Assembly (NCBI GenBank): GCA_963576785.1 | Contig: OY756139.1 | Coordinates: 2,294,001 to 2,358,000 of the forward strand | Direction of reading: 5' to 3' | Length of the DNA: 64,000 bases | DNA from: Chlorophyllum brunneum | Lineage: Eukaryota; Basidiomycota; Agaricomycetes; Agaricales; Agaricaceae | Shown: piece by piece, positions 21,139 through 34,562 of the stretch | How positions within the stretch are numbered: position 1 is the first letter of the stretch | Layout: each line of letters starts with the position of its first letter | Program-made: the position numbers and the translations under genes | The notes under the pieces: model-generated | The model's input: the letters and a program-made list of their open reading frames with translations, nothing else | The model's database searches: none | What the model was told of the DNA's origin: nothing

Positions 21139-23413
21139 CTATGCATTCGGTGCTCTACCCCGTCCTGGCTGTCCTCGGTTCATTCCCCGTCCAGCAAAAC
21201 CAATGCGATGGATAAACGGCATTCCTCGGCCTCGTGGCGAAATTTGGGGGACAATAGGTGGACTATGCCAGCCGCTAGGGTCCCGAAACTGTGGTTGACG
21301 GGGTGACTCTAGCCGTAATTCGACTTTATCATCTTCCTCACTCTTGTCAGGCTATGCAAGAAACTCCATCAGCTGTGGACCTGGAACCGAGATGGGATCT
21401 GACAAACCTCAAGGTCGATGACCAAAGCCCCTGTATGCCATCCAGCAGCCGTGACAGAAAAGCAAAACCTGTCCTTATGTTCCTTTCGTCCGTGATCAAA
21501 CCTGACTTCCGTCGGGACCGTAACGTTGGGCGGACTGCCATAACCTCTTTCTCTCGCATTGTGTAATCGAGTTTGATCCGGAAACCCACCAGGCGTACCA
21601 GGTGGCAAAATTAGCGGATCACCCAACCCCAAAGCACCATGAGAATATGAACCCCAAGTGTACAGTTTCCCGTCAGCTGAGAGGGCGGCATTGTGATAAT
21701 CGCCGAAATCGACAGAGATGATGTTCCTGTTCTGGAGCTCGGATATGATCATAGGTTTAGAGTCTGGGGTGGTATCTATGTCACCCTGTAGAACTATGGA
21801 GCTGGAGCCGGTTGAGAATGCAGAAAAGCGCATGAAGTGGGCGGAGACCTGAAGCGTCGCGGTTGGAGGGAGGAATTAGGTATTTCGGGGGATAAACACT
21901 TACGTGGGTGATTCTCATAGTTTCAGGTGGTATGACTTTGCCATCCGAGAATTCTGGTAGTTGATGAATTCGAGACACCTCACTGAACTCTGGGAGCTAT
22001 AATAGAAATCAGGATTATCTCAGAAGTCCAGCTGTGGACATACATATTCCCAGCCTGTCACCCCAATGGTTCGCTCATTGTCAAGACCTCGGAACTTGAC
22101 AACATGCCCGTAGTTCGTCAAGCCTACAATGCTACTGTCCATCCCTCCGATCTCAATTAATCGCGGTGGTTGTTCATTGAAGTCCTCTCCAGCATTTGTG
22201 ATATCGGGCAAGGGCGGCAACGAAGGTAGTATCACGGGGTCAACGGTTGCATCCCAAGTGTGGCATGGTATAGTCCCACCTTCCGCCTCAGCTTCACCAA
22301 CACCCTGACCGTCCAAGCTGTCGAATTGTCTACTAATCATTGCAGCAAGATTACCTGCCCCGGGCCACCAGACCAAAACCTCACCACTATTCATGAGAAC
22401 GGACGAGAACGACCACCCGCATTCAACTTGAATAGGTTCAGAGCCAGGCTGAGACAAGAAGGGAGACAGAAGCTGGAAGGGTCGTCCCCAGTTAACGAAA
22501 TTCCAAATTTTGCCCCCGCTGTCTAAAGCGCAGGAATGTAGACGGCCACAGCTGGAGGGATGATCATCAACCGCGGTATAGTCGACGATTCAACGACAAC
22601 TTTACCTGATACTTCTGACTGGATCCGGCAACTTTAGTTTCAAAGGTGTTCTTGCTGACTTTCCCCTTGCAGAGTAACCATCTCTTTCACGGGCATACGC
22701 CATCCCATCGAGTGTTCCTATTTTGTTGTCACGTAAGCGACCGTTTTCAGATTATACGAGAAGCTACTGGGCGCACCCCAGACATATACATCGCCCTGGG
22801 TGTCGAGAGCGTGGAAGGACCTAACAAGTACTGTTGACGGCAAGGATACCTGGTACAGATGCTCACGTACATGCCACCTGCTATGAGCTTGATGATGTTT
22901 GCCCCAGGGACATCCAACTGGACGGGGAAAGGAACGCCATCGAGGGAAACCTGAGGATACTGCTTCAATCCAAGTCTCTGATTGGCACGCTCTCTGCAAC
23001 CAATCGGCGAGATCAGCCTTAAGGAGTGGTACACTCGAGACGAAACATACCCCCAGACAAATACTATCCGTGAAATCGCCATCAAAACGAAAGCATACAC
23101 CGTGCTTGGATACGATACTTACCCCTCGGCTTATGCAATCCACGATAAATAAATTTCCATCCTGTCCGCCTAGCAGTCCCAGCTCCATCGAAGTTGAAGT
23201 CGGCCCTGAGTTTACGCCGCCAGAGCGTTTCATCTGAGCACAACGCTGCAAAGTACTGTAATGTGCCCGACGGTAAGTCCCTTGTCTTTAGCGAAGTAGA
23301 TTATTAGTTACCTTTGAGGTAACAGTCAGTCTCAGAAGGGCAACGGTTGGGAGAAGTGGAAATAGGTTGTCGAGTAGAACTTCGGGAGGTAAGTCTCCAA
23401 CACCTGTAGGCAT
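21139..23413 (-). CDS. F-box protein with RCC1 repeats (Saf1-like)
   Basis: Start at 23413 opens MPTGVGDLPPEVLLDNLFPL, an F-box that would bind Skp1 in an SCF ubiquitin ligase, followed by a split DETLWRRKLRADF block. RCC1-type beta-propeller repeats follow in several exons: PRVYVWGY, SFHALDTQGDVYVWG, ECGWSFSSVLMNSGEVLVWWP, DFGDYHNAALSADGKLYTWGSYSHGALGLG and AAGWHTGALVIDLE. The last exon gives an Arg-Gly-rich tail (PRGRGMPF, FAGRGMN, GRGRAPNA) that stops at 21139. The arrangement F-box plus RCC1 matches yeast Saf1, an SCF receptor for vacuolar/zymogen substrates. About ten introns; I did not resolve each border, so the exon map is approximate while the ends are firm. RCC1 repeats also occur in Ran exchange factors, but those have no F-box. 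Confidence 0.85.
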
Positions 23414-24060
23414 TGCGTTCGTGGGTAGTATTTATTGGTGGGTCACGATGGAGAGAAGGAAGGATGCGCAGTCCACCTGGAACGGGGCAAGTCGGTGACG
23501 TCATACCCAACAATACATAGGAGCTTCGAGTGCCGAGTCTCTACACTGCCCTTCAACTGTACCGTTCGACACTTACCGGATAGCCACCGAGAATCGGTAG
23601 CGAATACTGGCGGCACTTTCACAGGAGGCATGGAAGATACCACCTGTGACATCCACATGATCAAAGGCACCTTAGCGATCATGCGCGGCGTGTAGGAAGC
23701 TACTGTGTCCGAAACTCAGCTTCCCGTTGATCATGTGTCGGATTGTTCTCCAATTTCCGATTCTCCGGAGCGGCGACCACTGTCGGGAGCATCTAGTTGG
23801 GACAGTTGAACAGTGCAACTATTCTACGACTTATAGCGACAGCATCTGTAGTGCAGTCTGAGGGCTGTCTACCCGATTAAAGCGACGACGGCTGCATTAA
23901 TTGGGACATGAGGTTAGGTGATAGTGCCACTATCACGATGTGCCTGACAGTGTAACAACTACGCACCACGTTATTTAATTGTCCCAATCAACTCCCGGCT
24001 CTTTCTCCACTTCTCTACGTGGTCTGTACGCCAGTCCCTCGTCGCTTTCACCCTCGGATA
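23414..24060. promoter_or_regulatory. Divergent promoter region with repeated TTGGGACA elements
   Basis: A 647-bp region between the F-box/RCC1 gene (-) and the CSC1 gene (+). It holds TTGGGACA at 23797-23804 and 23901-23908 and its complement TGTCCCAA at 23980-23987, plus a perfect inverted repeat GTGATAGTG-C-CACTATCAC at 23918-23936. All four are within 190 bp, upstream of CSC1. They look like operator-type sites for a dimeric regulator, which is not identifiable from sequence. Confidence 0.5.
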
Positions 24061-27000
24061 ATGTCTGTCGACCGGGACCAGGCCCTTAGTAGTGGCACGA
24101 CCAGTAATTTTGTCACTGCTCTAGTTGCCAATGGAGCTCTCCTTGGAGTGGAAGTCGTGGGTTTCCTCTTTCTTAAACAAAGACTATGGAGGATCTATAG
24201 TCCCAGGACCGTGCTGCCACCCCCAGAGTGAGTACCACCTTCTCTTCATCAAGCTTTCGCTCATTTTGACCCCTCCATCCCTCCAGCAAAAGAGCACCCG
24301 CGTTACCCTCCGGTCCAGCGAAATGGCTACCAGCACTCTTGAGATACCCAGCGGAGGACATCGTACGCTTACCCTCTTTTTATCTTGCCGGGAAAATATT
24401 GACGTGTATTGTCTGCAGATACATAAGAACGGGCTTGATGCGTACGCACGAATTTCCTATGTTCTCAAGGTGCCGACTTGATGAATTTCCAACCAGTTAT
24501 ATGTTTTTGAGATATATCAAACTCTTGATTTGGGTTTTCTTGGTATTCACTCTCTTGACATTCGCCGTTATTGTGCCCGCGGACGCTGCTGGAATTACAT
24601 CTGCTAGAAAAGGCTTGGAACGAATTTCATGGACCAAGTGAGTTCTTTGTCGTGTCCTTTGTTCATTCCCTCATGGATGACCTTAGCATTATTGAACCAC
24701 GAGACCAAGACCGATTCGCCGCACATATCACCGTTGCATATCTCCTGACATGTTCGTTCATCCAAGCCAACGCATTATAGACTTTCTTAATTGTTGTCCA
24801 GTTTTCGTGATATGGATGATCCGTCGCGAAATGGCGTACTTCGTACATCTCCGTCACCAATTCCTCATCAGCCATTCACACTCCCGACTAGCTCAAGCCC
24901 GTACAGTTCTCATCACCTCTGTACCGGACGAACTTGCAAATGAACGCGACCTTCGCACTTTCGCGAGCTTTGTGCCAGGAGGCGTCGACCGTGTTTGGCT
25001 ATTCCGTGACACGCGATCCTTAAATGAAAATTTCGAGAGACGTCAAGAAGCTTGCGAGAAGCTGGAAGCGGCAGAGTCAGTTTTACTCAAGGATGCAATA
25101 TTGGCTTGGCGAAGGAGGGTGAAGCACCATAAGAAAGCCATGAAACGGAGGCGAAAGGACGAGGAGGGGCAAAACGTCTCAAGTCAACTTGCGGTGCCAC
25201 CGATTACTCGAGAGTTTCTCGATGAGCTCGTTCCACCGACTAAGCGTCCCCATCATCGGACTGGTCTACTGGGTATGGTTGGGAATAGGGTTGATACCAT
25301 TGACTGGTGTAAGGTACGTATCTCCACATTTGCATTTTCCTTGGTTATCGGCTCATGGGATGAGTAGAGGGAAATCGCAGGTTTGAACGACAGCCTGAAA
25401 GATGGTAGAGAGCACATTGTCAAAGGCAAATTCCTGGGCAGCGCGTTCATCCGTTGTAATCTTCAGATGGGTGCCCACGTTTTGGCGCAATGCGTTAGCT
25501 ACCATGAGGTCAGGGATCTCGCCACAGCATATCCGTAGACTGACTCTAACGACAAATTCCAGCCTTTGCGGATGTACTCGAAATGGATGGAAGCTAACCC
25601 AAAGGATATTGTTTGGCATAACCTCGACGACGGAGCCCTGGAAATGCGGTGGCGATACCTCACATCGTGGGCTGCGACCGTTGGTCTTATTATTGCTTGG
25701 GCTTTCCCTGTCGGCTTCATTGGTACCCTGAGTAACTTGGACGACCTGTGTCTCAGAATCCAGTAAGTATGGGCTTCGTTGTAAGACAACCGTTCTTATA
25801 ATTCATGCCGTCTCAAGTTGGCTGCAATGGCTGTGCAAGGGTGAGTATCGGTATCATCTCCAACCTTCCAAGGACTTATACGTACCTGCTCAGCTCCCGC
25901 TCCCGTACCTGGAATTATCCAGGGTGTGCTTCCTCCTGCTTTACTTGCCGGTTTATTTGCATTACTGCCCTTCATCCTTCGAGGTATGTCATTGAATGGG
26001 CCGATCAAGGCGTGAGCTTATGGTAATCCAGGTCTCGCTTGGTATGAGTGTATTCCTCGCTACTCCCTCATTGCAGTTAGCGTCTACAAGCGCTTCTATT
26101 TTTTCTTGCTGATGTGAGTTTGGATCGGGGATCTTTTTTCTTGGGGGATATTCAACTCTACTCTAGTCATGGCTTCCTGATCGTCACTCTGAGTTCTGGA
26201 ATTACACGGGCAATTCAAGACGTCAGTCTACTTCCTCTATACTTTCACGCTCTTGATGTTTCGCATGACATGCATAGATCATCGAGAACCCAACAAAGAC
26301 CGTCCAAGAACTGGCCAGCCAACTTCCTGGCGCATCAGTCTTCTTCCTCACCTACATGGGTACGTCTTCTGATTCTCTTTTTCTCCACGTGAACTGACCG
26401 TACGCCACAGTTACACAGGGTTTGGCGGGTGCTGGTGCGGCCCTCGTTCAATTGGTCCCGTTGGTCTTGCACTTCGTTCGGAAATGGTTCCTCGGACGAA
26501 CGCCACGTCAAGCATACGGCGTCACATTCCTCATGCCGAATGTGGGTTTCTCTAGTTTATAGCTTCGATAGTGTTGATCTGACGCCTGCCGATTAGGCTG
26601 ATTTTGGTGTTATACTTCCTCGTCTGACTTTGCTTGCTACGATCGGTTTTGCGTATAGTGTCTTGTCGCCGCTTATCAACCTCCTTGCTTTAATAAGTGA
26701 GAGTTTCGGGCTCACGATAGATACGTATTCCTGATGCCTTTTTCAGGCTATACTATGTATTATCTTGCTTGGAAGTTTTGTGGGTTTGCTTTCTCGAGGT
26801 TCGGGCTGGAGTTTCGCTAACAACGTGTACATAGTATTATCCCAGGTCATTGATCAACCAGACGAAATGGAAACTGGAGGTCTTTATTTCCCTATGGCCA
26901 TCAATAATCTATGTGAGTATTTGAAGGGCTCTTGGAACTGTTTACTAATTTTCACTTTAGTTGTCGGCCTTTATATTGAACAAATCTGTCTAACCTGTCT

Positions 27001-27941
27001 GTTCTTCCTCAAGGCTTCTGGTTCGACTGGGGCTGCTATTGCACAGGCAGCTGTTATGCTCGTGCTCTTGGCTATCACCGCCCTTGCTCAGTTTTTCATC
27101 AACCACAGCTTCAATCGTAAGTGCCGTCGTTCCCCGACCGGCACTGGATACTCACGAGTGTCTTTCCAGCCATCATCAAGTATCTACCCATGTCCTTGGC
27201 TACCCAAGACGCAGCGCACCGATATGAGAAGTTCAAGAAGCAGAAACAGGAGGGAGATTCTGATGATGGTGGCGAAATGGATCTCTTCAGCCGGACCAGT
27301 GAGTTATTGAACGGATCGCAGAGATACGGTAATGCGCATTTTTGCCAGCCCTTCGTAGCGTTCGCAAACGGATCACGAACACTACCAAGAAACTTGACAA
27401 CGCGATCGACACCGTCAAATCAAATTTGGTGGGTGAATCGAGCTCCGTGCACAGACATGTCGAGGGTGTGCATCCACCAAAGACTAGCGAAGACACGATA
27501 GCCGAGGCGACAGGGATGAAAGGCGCACCGGACCTCTACCGAATGAAGTCCTTGGAATCGATCGCGTCGAAAGCCTCACACATGTCCAAGGTCTCATATA
27601 CTTCCAAAGCTTCGAAAAAATCCAAGAGCTCTAAGAAAGACAAGGATAAGTTGTTCGACAGACATCCTGTCTTGGATCCGGCGGCACCTGCGCTTACCGA
27701 CGACTCGGACGAAGAAGACGAAGACGAAGTGCATGCGTTTGATCATCCCTCCATATATGTCGATCAGCCATGGATTTGGATACCCAAGGACCAGTTAGGA
27801 TTGAGTGAACTATTGGTGAAGGAGTTGCAGGATGCAGGTGTGAATGCGAGTGACCTTGGTGCGGAGATGAAGGAGGACGGCATTGTAGAGGTGACAAGAA
27901 ATCCACCTGATGAGGATTGGACTGGAGGGCATGATTCATGA
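24061..27941 (+). CDS. CSC1/OSCA/TMEM63-type stress-gated cation channel
   Basis: Membrane protein of the family of mechano- and osmosensitive, calcium-permeable channels. The start MSVDRDQALSSG precedes the first membrane helix (FVTALVANGALLGVEVVGFL). Exon 2 gives KRAPALPSGPAKWLPALLRYP, followed by FTLLTFAVIVPADAAG and the long cytosolic domain with TVLITSVPDELANERDLRTF, an RRM-like fold normal for the family. Around ten hydrophobic helices follow, including YLTSWAATVGLIIAWAFPVG, FGVILPRLTLLATIGFAYS and the pore-region sequence GGLYFPMAINNLFVGLYIEQ. The C-terminal tail is Lys/Ser-rich, then acidic (DDSDEEDEDEV), and ends with YVDQPWIWIPKDQLGLSELL, a conserved fungal extension. More than fifteen short introns; roughly 900-950 residues expected. 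Residue-level exon limits were not all checked. Confidence 0.9.
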
Positions 27942-28058
27942 GTTTTGACATGTGGGGGTCGCAAGATATACTACATTTGCAGTTGTTCAGTAAGAGTAAT
28001 ACGCGCAATACGTCAATATACAAGCAGGGGGAATCTGTTGAGACCAGAATTCGTCGTG

Positions 28059-28535
28059 TCACGATTGGCCTGAGATCCGTCGTTGAAGTTCGTCAATTGG
28101 GAGACGAACGAGGCGTTGTCCCTCTGAAATGTCCTCGTCATCCTGTTTCTCCCTCGCGGCCACTGAGAGATCTAAGAATACTTGCGAGGTGTCTCTATGA
28201 AGAATGCACTCACGGAAGAGGCTCAGGATTTGGAACATCCTTGGCCATTGCTCAAGAACTAGTCCATGTACTGTTGCGCCCATAAGAATGCAAGGACAGG
28301 TTAGACTGGCATTAGACCAAGTACCTTCTCCGGCGTTGGCCATGATTTCGCAATCCTCTCCCAGAGCTTCGATTCGTTGCAGATAGAGTGCGCTGGCTTT
28401 TTCAAGAGCAGACACGGCATCGTATTCTTTCTTTTTCTCCATGAGTCTCGCAATAGCAGCCGAGGAGGCCGGCTGGGAGCTCTGGGAGGGCGCATGGGAC
28501 GCACGCCCTGCTACTGAGGACTGGCGTACGGACAT
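28059..28535 (-). CDS. DAD2: DASH/DAM1 complex subunit DAD2
   Basis: Part of the fungal-specific ring that couples kinetochores to spindle microtubules. Three exons (28535-28325, 28270-28214, 28171-28059) give 126 residues, the normal small size. The central coiled segment IARLMEKKKEYDAVSALEKASALYLQRIEALGEDCEIMANAG, followed by VLEQWPRMFQILSLF, is the DAD2 signature, and the tail ends RLVRLPIDELQRR as in fungal orthologues. The N-terminus is Ser/Ala-rich. The upstream in-frame extension to 28745 is not needed; 28535 is the ATG just before the conserved part. The start is 133 bases from that of MED12 on the other strand. Confidence 0.9.
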   Translation of the reverse strand: MSVRQSSVAGRASHAPSQSSQPASSAAIARLMEKKKEYDAVSALEKASALYLQRIEALGEDCEIMANAGEGTWSNASLTCPCILMGATVHGLVLEQWPRMFQILSLFRECILHRDTSQVFLDLSVAAREKQDDEDISEGQRLVRLPIDELQRRISGQS

Positions 28536-28668
28536 GAGATGGGCGAGCCAACGCGTCGGCCAGTCGCGCCTGACACATAACCCAAATAGGCAGGCCTGCC
28601 TGGTTTGCTCAGGAACTCGATTGTTGTTCTCATCTTGCCGCCTCCCCGCATGTTCTCGTCTCTTGGCT
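28536..28668. promoter_or_regulatory. 133-bp bidirectional promoter of DAD2 and MED12
   Basis: Diverging start codons are 133 bases apart. GC-rich, no TATA box seen. The same short head-to-head layout occurs at MED14/SCY1 and UCH37/MED31. Confidence 0.55.
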
Positions 28669-31600
28669 ATGACAAAGATGCGAGAACGCAAAGATGAGAA
28701 AAAATCGCCGATATACGAGTCACAGCCTCCCAAATGGCTTCCCAAATCTCATGCAACGGCTGACCTTGGTGCGATTTGCTTCCACTTTCGAAGTTATTTC
28801 AATCGTATTGAGGGGCACCGTCACAGGTTATCCTGGGTTCTTTCCACCAAAGCCTGGGCAAGACGAGGATGTGCTTTCTGAGACAAGGGTCAGGTCGGGT
28901 TTCGTTCTGGGACACCAGGTTTCGGTGAGTGGCTGGATTATTGTCCACGTTGACCTTGGTTGAACTATGAGGATCTAGGCGGAAACATTCAGCGCTCAAG
29001 CAATCATCAACGAAAACCTGAACGCCGGGGATACCTTGAATAAACTGGAGGATTTAATCAACGAAGTCTTTAAACGTCGTGCCGACCGAATACCTCCAAT
29101 TCCGTGAGTGCTCCGCGGAAGATTAGGAGACGTTACTAAACCTCGTTCAGATCCTCGAGCTTTCGCATGCCCACGAGAGTGACCCTCAACGAGACGAGGA
29201 AACAGGCTTGGTTCGCCGATCTCGCAAATCCTGATGTCCCACTACACAAGCTTGGGAAGAGCGTCCCTCACCTAGCCAAAGGCCATGACATGCTAGACTT
29301 ATTACACCAAAACAGTGTTGCTATACCAAGGGCAGTATGGTTCCTACGCGTTTCTGGTGCCAACGAAACGGCATGTTCTCCCGTTTTCTTCCCGACTACA
29401 GACGATGCTCACTCTGTCCTTATAGGCGGGACTTCGTGGAGGCAAGGGCAAAGCACCTTACAACCCTACACAGTACAGTGGGGACTGGGCGAACGTTATG
29501 ACCGGATATATGAAGAAGCAGCTCGCTGATATTGCGTTACCAAGTGCTCCTCGCCCAGGACTCAATATCAAACAGACGTTCAAGGGTGTCCTCGCCGATG
29601 CGGAGGGAAGGGAGAAGTGGATGTCCCGTTTCTCTTATTGGTACGTCGCCGTAACACTCGTCGCGAGGGCCTTCAATGTCATTCTCAACGAATCAGCCTG
29701 AGGTTGCTGCGGACCTTCTATGCAGAAGGTCTTGTGGATCACAAAACGTTTCTTGTATGGTTCGTGCATCAGATGGGCAATTGCAACCTTGCTCAAGCTG
29801 GGTTTCTGAGCCGTCTGGCAGACGAATACCTAAACCCTATCATGACAAGTCGTGCTCTTGCCAGGCCATTTGTAGACGCATGTCTTAATAAACTGGCAGA
29901 GGTGAGTTCATAAGTATGTGTGTTGATCCGTACTTTAATTATGCCCTACAGATCCACAATACCGCACAAGACTATCTTGTTGACACAGAAAAGCAGTTTT
30001 GTACAATACTTCAGGTGTGTCTGTATCCGAATTTAACCCTACCACCCGGTTGATGGTCTTCAGCGTATCTGCTTAGCTCTTCCAGATGCATTCGTCTGTC
30101 CTCGGATGTGGTTGGCGCATTCTGCAATGATTACCGATGTCATGGTTGTCGACGTCATTGGAATTCCCCCTGGAGTTGGGCGCTCTACAGATCGTACCAT
30201 CCAAGAAATTCGACGGTCAATAAGTGACAACCTTTTCGACATCCAAAAGCGCAACGAGGCCATCCTTTTTTTGGACCCTCCTTCTAAAGGAATTGGACGG
30301 CTGGGTACGGCGGTCATGGATGTAAAGGCATGTCAGCACTAATTTTGTTACTGTTCTCTCATTGACTCCATCCTTCAAGCTACTCAACTCCATCTCAGCA
30401 ACAACAGACATAACAACTATCAGTTTCTTCCAGAATGAACTGGACAACACACCTGCTTTCAAGGAGAAACTGGACATGCTTCTCACCTGGAGTGTTACTC
30501 CTTTGCAATATGGTGACCACAGACCACTTGCCGCCGTCACCCTCATTCGTCTGTGGAGGGATAGGGCCTGTGAACGCGCAACTCGCCGTGACATTGAAAC
30601 CCCTAGCGATTTTCTCCAGGACCAGTTATTTGATTGGCTGGATACATCGGAGGTTGCTGGGGAAGCAAAGAATCTTCGGGATGTTGCCCTCCTTTACGGA
30701 AAATTGGTCAAACGGGAGTTGTTTTCGTATACAAAGTACATTCAACGATTGATTGCACGAGGAGAACCTGGGTTGTCCTTCACTGAGGTGGGACTTTGTA
30801 AACTGCCATTCGTTTCATCATATAACCGATTACAAAAGGTTGCGGAATCGAGGCATCGCCAATTCTTGCGTTGGATCCCACTGCACAATTTCAATTTTTC
30901 GGAGTTAAATCAGAGGAAAGTCACACTGTACGGTGTCAGAGCCAGGGAAACACCTGAGGACGTCGCAGAGCGGGAGATTCGTAAAGAAATCCGGCTCATT
31001 CTCCCCGAACTCTTTGGAGGCTAGTTTTCTTTTCCCGCTTGAAACTTGACCAACACTCAACGGATTATTAGGGGAACATGACTCCAGTGTCACAACTTGT
31101 GCTGTCTTGTTGGATCGATGCAGGACACTTGTGAATGCTTCTCGCTTTGAACAAGCACGTACGTTCAGACAATGGTTCCTTCCCAAATTACAACAACAGG
31201 TGTCAAGGTCAGAACTTGTTCTGTCACTAGATCCCTACGTGCTCACACCATCTAGTCCTGACTCTACTATTACAAGTTCCACTCTCTTGCGCATTTACCG
31301 CATCTCTGTGGAGTTGATGTTCTATGCAAAATGCTTTGATTCTATCCTAGATGTAAGCTTTTCAGAGTGTAACTTGGAGTCTCTGGCTGACTAAAAATAT
31401 AGCTCACACTTCGTGTCCTGTCGAACACCAAATATCCAGAGCTATTAGTCGCTATCATTGATACCCTCCATCGTTTTGCAACTATCTGGTCATGTATGAA
31501 TATCAGGCAAGATATCGTTCTCGCTCTTGATACGGTCCATCAAGCTTGGAAAACACAAGGCATACAGTCAAGAGGATTACTCTCACTGCTGGTCGAGTTC

Positions 31601-34562
31601 GACAGAGATCGTCTATATCTCAGTCCAGCTTCGCGGGAACGCATAGATTCCGATCTAGCTCACTTTACCCTGGTATGAATGTGTCCCCCCTACTTCTGAA
31701 TAACACTGATAATGGCAAAGGCACTGAGACCAACCACTAAACGTTCCGAACCTGTACCGGACGTTCTCCCCGAAATTCTGATGATGGCAGCAGATACAGA
31801 AGCAGATGCCCCTTCACTGCTCGCCAACGGTCTTTGGATCAAATACCGCACTTCCCTTGATTGGGCCTGGAAAGTATGGGACAATGCCATCGCAAGTTTG
31901 CGTCAGGTTCCGGTAATGAACACCGATGCTGCTCAGCGGAAGGCCTGTGCGTTGCGATATGGCATGTTCCTTTGGCAAGTGGATCAACACCTCCCTGATG
32001 GTCTGGACGGCGATGTGCAAAGATGGTTTGTGGGCCCAGGCCAGAATGAGATAGCTGCCTTGACTGCCGAGGCTTGGGACGTCGTCACTGTAGTGCTGCT
32101 GTACCTCTCTATTCACGGAGCGCTGAAGGCTACGACCGTGTTGACGGGTGTTGTCTACCCTGCTTGGCAACTTGGGGCTACGGAATCGACACCAGAATCT
32201 CAGGTCTTCCTGAATGCAGCCAACAACCTCTTCCAGCAATTGCTGTTGCAAGAGGGCCCTAACACCAGTGGAATCCCTCCAGTCGACCTCTTCGATGTGC
32301 AGTGCCTTCAGACAAGGCGGCGAACTGTCTATGAAGAGCCTCATTTTTCATCTCTTGTCACAAGTATACCGCTCCTCATCTTTCTGGAGCACAAATCAGA
32401 CATTCCCCAAGAGATCAGAACGGAGCTTACCTCGCTTCGACACCGATTGTGCCATGATGCCCAGTTTCGTCAGGGCGCATATAGGAACCTAGATGTCATC
32501 CGAGCAGCGTTCGAAAACTCTCCTTACCTATCTGAAACATTTTCGACCGATTTAGGCCAGCATACCATAGCAGGCCTACGGACTATTCTGGGAGAAAATC
32601 TTGATGGTGGGTGACATTTCCTCGGCAGGTGGCATGATCGTCACTAAATACCAACGGGAGAAAGAAAAGGACATGTACGATTGGCCCGAAGTAACTTGTC
32701 TACTAAGCCCCTGGAAGATCGTCGCCACGACGATACAAATGCAGTTTTCGGTCAAACAGTTAGGGAAGGCGCTGGCACAGGAATCCACACACGAGGCTGC
32801 AAGTGGCAACCTAAACAAATTGTCCATCATGCTTTTTCATCAGTCGATGACTTCGGAGGAGGCTTACTATGTTGGGGAAATGGCGCAGGGGGCTGATAAT
32901 ACTGTTGCGAGCAAGGTCAGTTGATTTATTTCTTGGGAGTAATTGATGGGGGGTCCGGAAACTCATTTCCGTGATACAGTTCATCGCAAATGGCTTCAAA
33001 TGCATCAATGAGCTGCTTCAGGAACTCGAATCTGAGCAGATGACTAGCGTCCCCGATAAGCTTCGCCGCGTTGGAGAACTGCTGCGTGCGCTGGTGTATA
33101 TCGCTCAACCTTTCCGGAAGGAAGGGCCTTTACTCCTGAATCTCGATGCTGCAGTGCAAAACGATTTTGTGGCAATCCTTCACGATAAACTTTCCGAAAT
33201 CAGAGCTACCCTGGAGTCGAGCGCATCTGCCCAGGCCACTCTCGGAGAAGATCCATCAGCAACAATATCACAGCAGGTGGTCCTACTAGTTCGATTACTT
33301 CAGTTCGACCTTGGTTTCCGCGGGGCATGGACCCCGAAACTGAAAGATCTCAGTACCATATTCATCAAGAATATCCTCCATCTTGCTTTGGTATGTCTAT
33401 AATTTCACTCTCTTGGTTTCCCTAGGGTTATGCATAGGTCCTAACCAAACCATACTATTCCCGCAGCATTTCGGCACGGCGAACCATATAAATCCTGTTG
33501 TTTACCCACTTCTCGTCGATACACTCCTATACATCATCGATGGTAAGGAGGTCTTTACTCCAGGTCCATGGCCAGGTTCCTTTTTTTCCAAATACTGATA
33601 CCTCGTTCCTCGCGACAGAAATACCACAGCCCGCAAAACCACTTTCGTTCGATCCATTCAGGCACTACCCAAGCACACCGATCTCCGAACTCCCAGCCGA
33701 TCTCCCGCTAGAGTACCGAAGGCAGATACTCTCGCTGCTCTCCTCCCTCTCAACCAACAGCGCCGTAACCAACCTCGTTAATTCACATTTAGACGCAGCT
33801 GGCAACCTGGTATACGACCAACAGGTCGTCAACCAGCCTTGGGAATGGATCGAAAATCTGGGTGAACCGTCCGCGGTTGATGGGAATACCAAAGATGAAG
33901 ATCGTGACCGCGAAGAAAAAGCCCGACCCCAAACAAAATACCTGGTGAAGAATTCGGGATCACTGTCGCTTGAGAATTTCGGCGCCCAAATGGCAGGTGA
34001 TGGTATCGTGGAAAGTCTTGCGAGTGAATACGACGCACACGTACAGAATGATATACGAGTGTTCGAAGGGGAATTATCGGCCGAGGGTATTTTTGCGCGC
34101 GATTGGAGAGAGAGTAGAGCTGAGATTGATCAGTCTATATCGTCGCCGACCTCAGCGTCGAGTGGACGTGCAATGCAGAGTGTTGGAGGTGGTAGCGGTA
34201 GCGGTGATGGCGATCAAGAATCTGGTTCGGCTTCGGGCCATGTCAAGGGTGAACGGAAATCAACGCCTGTGCGGGCGTCTCCAGCTTCCTCTATCGTTTC
34301 GCGGAGTTCTGCAAAGGGATCGGTGGCGTCATTGAAGCAGAGTCCGACTACGAGGTCTTTCGTCGAGGTCGTGGATCTAGAGGGTACTTTGCGGGGTACA
34401 GTCAAACGCAAGGTGGAAGAAGATGATGAAATTGAGATTGTTGAAGGACCTGTACCTGGCCGTGGTGTCCCACCTGCCAAGCGCGCGAGAGGAGGCGCTG
34501 GGAAGACAGCTGGAAAAACAGCAGGGAAGACCGCCGGAAAGACAAAGGCAAGGAAACGGTGA
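28669..34562 (+). CDS. MED12: Mediator complex subunit 12 (kinase module)
   Basis: MED12 (Srb8) activates the Cdk8/cyclin C module of Mediator. The first exon (28669-28768) reads MTKMRERKDEKKSP then IYESQPPKWLPKSHATADLG, joining by a ~58-nt intron to YPGFFPPKPGQDEDVLSETRV, the conserved N-terminal activation segment. The Med12 domain follows: STFRMPTRVTLNE-like block, AWFADLANPDVPLHKLGKSV, AIPRAVWFLRVSGANETAGL and QYSVDWANVMTGYMKKQL. The helical middle continues through many exons (LSLLRTFYAEGLVDHKTFL, PHALLYGKL-like repeats, WLDTSEVAGEAKNL). The C-terminus is disordered, Ser-rich, with EVVDLEG, IEIVEG and a GKTA-repeat ending at 34562. Roughly 1,500 residues or more. Two in-frame ATGs (28669, 28678) are equally possible starts. 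Confidence 0.93.
34498..34545 (+). repeat. GKTA tetrapeptide-coding repeat at the MED12 C-terminus
   Basis: Four consecutive 12-nt units encode Gly-Lys-Thr-Ala just before a basic end (KARKR). The codons differ between units, so the peptide rather than the DNA seems conserved. It resembles histone H1-like basic tails and could bind nucleic acid. Confidence 0.6.

Noticed and set aside
33498..33592. Upstream part of the last long MED12 frame taken as a separate gene start
   Set aside because: The frame continues MED12 exons on both sides; the internal ATG is only part of an exon-intron run.
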